This document shows, piece after piece, positions 62,877 through 64,000 of a stretch of DNA of 64,000 nt. A program made the position numbers and the translations under genes. The notes below the pieces were generated by a model, which was given only the letters and a program-made list of their open reading frames with translations, was not told the DNA's origin and did no database searches. How positions within the stretch are numbered: the first letter of the stretch is position 1; each line of letters begins with the position of its first letter. This stretch comes from CAVPCZ01 sp963702445 (GTDB lineage Bacteria; Bacteroidota; Ignavibacteria; UBA10030; UBA6906), in the NCBI GenBank assembly GCA_963702445.1, contig CAVPCZ010000009.1, positions 1 to 64,000 on the forward strand, in the 5' to 3' direction.

Positions 62877-63455
62877 ATGCGAAGAGCCCTGGTATGTGCA
62901 ATAACGCTGATGCTTGCCGCAGGTCCTGCGGCGGGCCAGGATATGCGCAACAATATCGGCAGGTCCCTTTTTGCCGATCAGAAAGCCTCCCGTCCCGGTG
63001 ATGCGGTTCTCGTGCTGGTGGTGGAGACGTCCAGCGCTTCCAATGATGCGCGCACATCGTCGGAACGGGAAAGCAACCTCTCCCTTTCGGCATCGGGCAA
63101 GAACGGGAATTCGACTCCGCTGGATATCGCGGGCGGTATCAGCACCGGCGGTTCCTTCCGCGGGGAAGGCGCCACGTCGTCGCGCGGATCGGTGCGGGCA
63201 AAAGTGAGCGCACGCGTCGAGTCCGTACTGCCCAACGGCAACCTGATGATCACCGGGAACCGCACCATCATCGTCAACAACGAAGAACAGGTGATTACCC
63301 TTTCCGGCGTCATCCGCCCTTCGGATATCATGGCGGACAACGCGGTCTATTCTTTCAACATCTCGGATGCGCGTATTGCGTTCGAAGGGAGCGGCATTGT
63401 TTCCCGGGTGCAGGGTCCGGGCTGGATCACGAAATTCCTGTACTGGTTGTTCTAA
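62877..63455 (+). CDS. flgH: Flagellar L-ring protein FlgH without a visible lipobox
   Basis: This 192-residue protein starts at ATG 62877, with a strong AAGGAGGAGG upstream. The FlgH core is clear: GRSLFADQKASRPGDAVLVL, ARVESVLPNGNLMITGNRTI and GVIRPSDIMADNAVYSFNIS, with the final VQGPGWITKFLYWLF. The signal sequence (ALVCAITLMLAAGPAAGQ) looks like a type I peptide: the only Cys (residue 7) lies too early to be a lipidation site, whereas most FlgH proteins are lipoproteins. It forms the outer-membrane ring. Confidence 0.92.
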   Translation: MRRALVCAITLMLAAGPAAGQDMRNNIGRSLFADQKASRPGDAVLVLVVETSSASNDARTSSERESNLSLSASGKNGNSTPLDIAGGISTGGSFRGEGATSSRGSVRAKVSARVESVLPNGNLMITGNRTIIVNNEEQVITLSGVIRPSDIMADNAVYSFNISDARIAFEGSGIVSRVQGPGWITKFLYWLF

Positions 63456-63466
63456 GCGAGGCGACT

Positions 63467-64000
63467 ATGCGAATGACACGGAATCTCTTCCTGATACTCC
63501 TCCTGATCGTCCTGCTGGCGGAGCCCGCGGCGGCCATCAGGATCAAAGACATCGCCTATGTGCAGGGTGTGCGTGGGCAGCAGCTTATCGGCTATGGCCT
63601 GGTGGTGGGGCTGAACGGCTCCGGCGATACCCAGCGGTCCACATTCACGGTGCAATCGGTGATCAGCATGCTGAAACGCTTCGGGATCACCGTTCCGCAG
63701 GATGACTACCGTCTGGGAAACGACTATCTCCGGCTGCGAAACGTGGCTGCGGTGATGGTGACGGCGACGGTACCCGGTTTTGCCAAGGAAGGAGGGAGCA
63801 TTGATGTCATCGTTTCCTCCATGGGGGATGCGACGAGCCTGCAGGGAGGCACGCTGCTGATGACGCCGCTCTCCGGACTGGACGGCGAGACCTACGCCAT
63901 CGCACAGGGTCCGATTTCGGTCGGAGGGATGAGTGTACGGTCCAACGGAAATGAGGTGCGCAGGAACCACACCGCCGCGGGGCGCATCCCCGGCGGCGGT
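63467..64000 (+). CDS. flgI: Flagellar P-ring protein FlgI, N-terminal part (cut by window end)
   Basis: ATG 63467 opens a frame that runs without stop to the last base, giving 178 residues of a protein usually about 350 long. A signal peptide (LFLILLLIVLLAEPAAA) precedes the highly conserved FlgI start: RIKDIAYVQGVRGQQLIGYG, LVVGLNGSGDTQ, VTATVPGFAKEGGSIDVIVS and SSMGDATSLQGGTLLMTPLS. It forms the peptidoglycan-level ring and relies on FlgA, encoded two genes upstream. Confidence 0.95.
   Translation, partial: MRMTRNLFLILLLIVLLAEPAAAIRIKDIAYVQGVRGQQLIGYGLVVGLNGSGDTQRSTFTVQSVISMLKRFGITVPQDDYRLGNDYLRLRNVAAVMVTATVPGFAKEGGSIDVIVSSMGDATSLQGGTLLMTPLSGLDGETYAIAQGPISVGGMSVRSNGNEVRRNHTAAGRIPGGG

Noticed and set aside
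1..64000. CRISPR arrays, tRNA or rRNA genes, insertion sequences, prophage
   Set aside because: No regularly spaced repeats, cloverleaf sequences, rRNA-like stretches, transposase or phage structural genes were found on either strand.

Overview
The window is one continuous block of signalling and motility genes from a GC-rich (about 60% by eye), flagellated, diderm bacterium. Every convincing gene lies on the + strand, most are separated by a few bases or overlap through ATGA/GTGA junctions, and no tRNA, rRNA, CRISPR array or insertion sequence was seen. Outer-membrane ring genes (flgH, flgI) show a Gram-negative envelope, yet the flagellar gene order (fliJ, motE-like, fliK, flgD, a Flagellar_put-type gene, flgE, flbD/swrD, fliL, fliM, fliN, fliO-R, flhB, flhA, flhF, flhG, fliA) follows the fla/che order known from Bacillus. 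Deep-branching diderm groups with such loci (FCB-type or former deltaproteobacterial lineages) fit best, but the phylum cannot be fixed from the sequence alone.

Region 1 (1-7.9 kb): a sensor-kinase array with the end of a HisKA_2-type kinase, a REC-PAS-PAS protein, a MASE1 membrane sensor with a CxxC-X29-CxxC tail, two PAS/HisKA/HATPase/REC hybrid kinases, a receiver and a small Cys protein. Region 2 (8.1-25.2 kb): a -24/-12 promoter leads into cheW and a chemoreceptor with a periplasmic CxxCH haem motif. These are followed by a hybrid kinase with a degenerate receiver, two tandem copies of a [hybrid kinase with Hpt + receiver with CxxC tail] module, an HDOD protein, another receiver and a FapA protein. 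Region 3 (25.2-32.2 kb): a HEAT-repeat protein, cheR, two CheY-like receivers, cheZ, cheA, cheB and a small CxC protein. Region 4 (32.3-54.3 kb): rod, basal body, export and hook genes from flgB to flhG. Region 5 (54.3-60.6 kb): fliA, two HDOD proteins each with a sigma-region-4-like C-terminus, a third HDOD protein, a GAF histidine kinase and an AMIN-like membrane protein. Region 6 (60.6-64 kb): flgF, flgG, flgA, flgH and the start of flgI.

Read together, the sensors feed phosphoryl groups to receivers and CheY, and the Che proteins set motor direction through FliM/FliN/FliG. The flagellum is built under sigma-28 (FliA) and probably sigma-54. Two things stand out. The first is the pair of HDOD proteins carrying a sigma-4-like domain right behind fliA. 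The second is a two-part regulatory module, a 17-bp element exactly 88 bp upstream of TGGCAC-N5-TTGA, found once before the flgB operon and once before the fliL operon.

About 22 single-base frameshifts break otherwise well-conserved genes, mainly between 7.4 and 33.7 kb (cheA, cheR, fapA, the large hybrid kinases). I read these as probable sequence errors and annotate such genes across the breaks.
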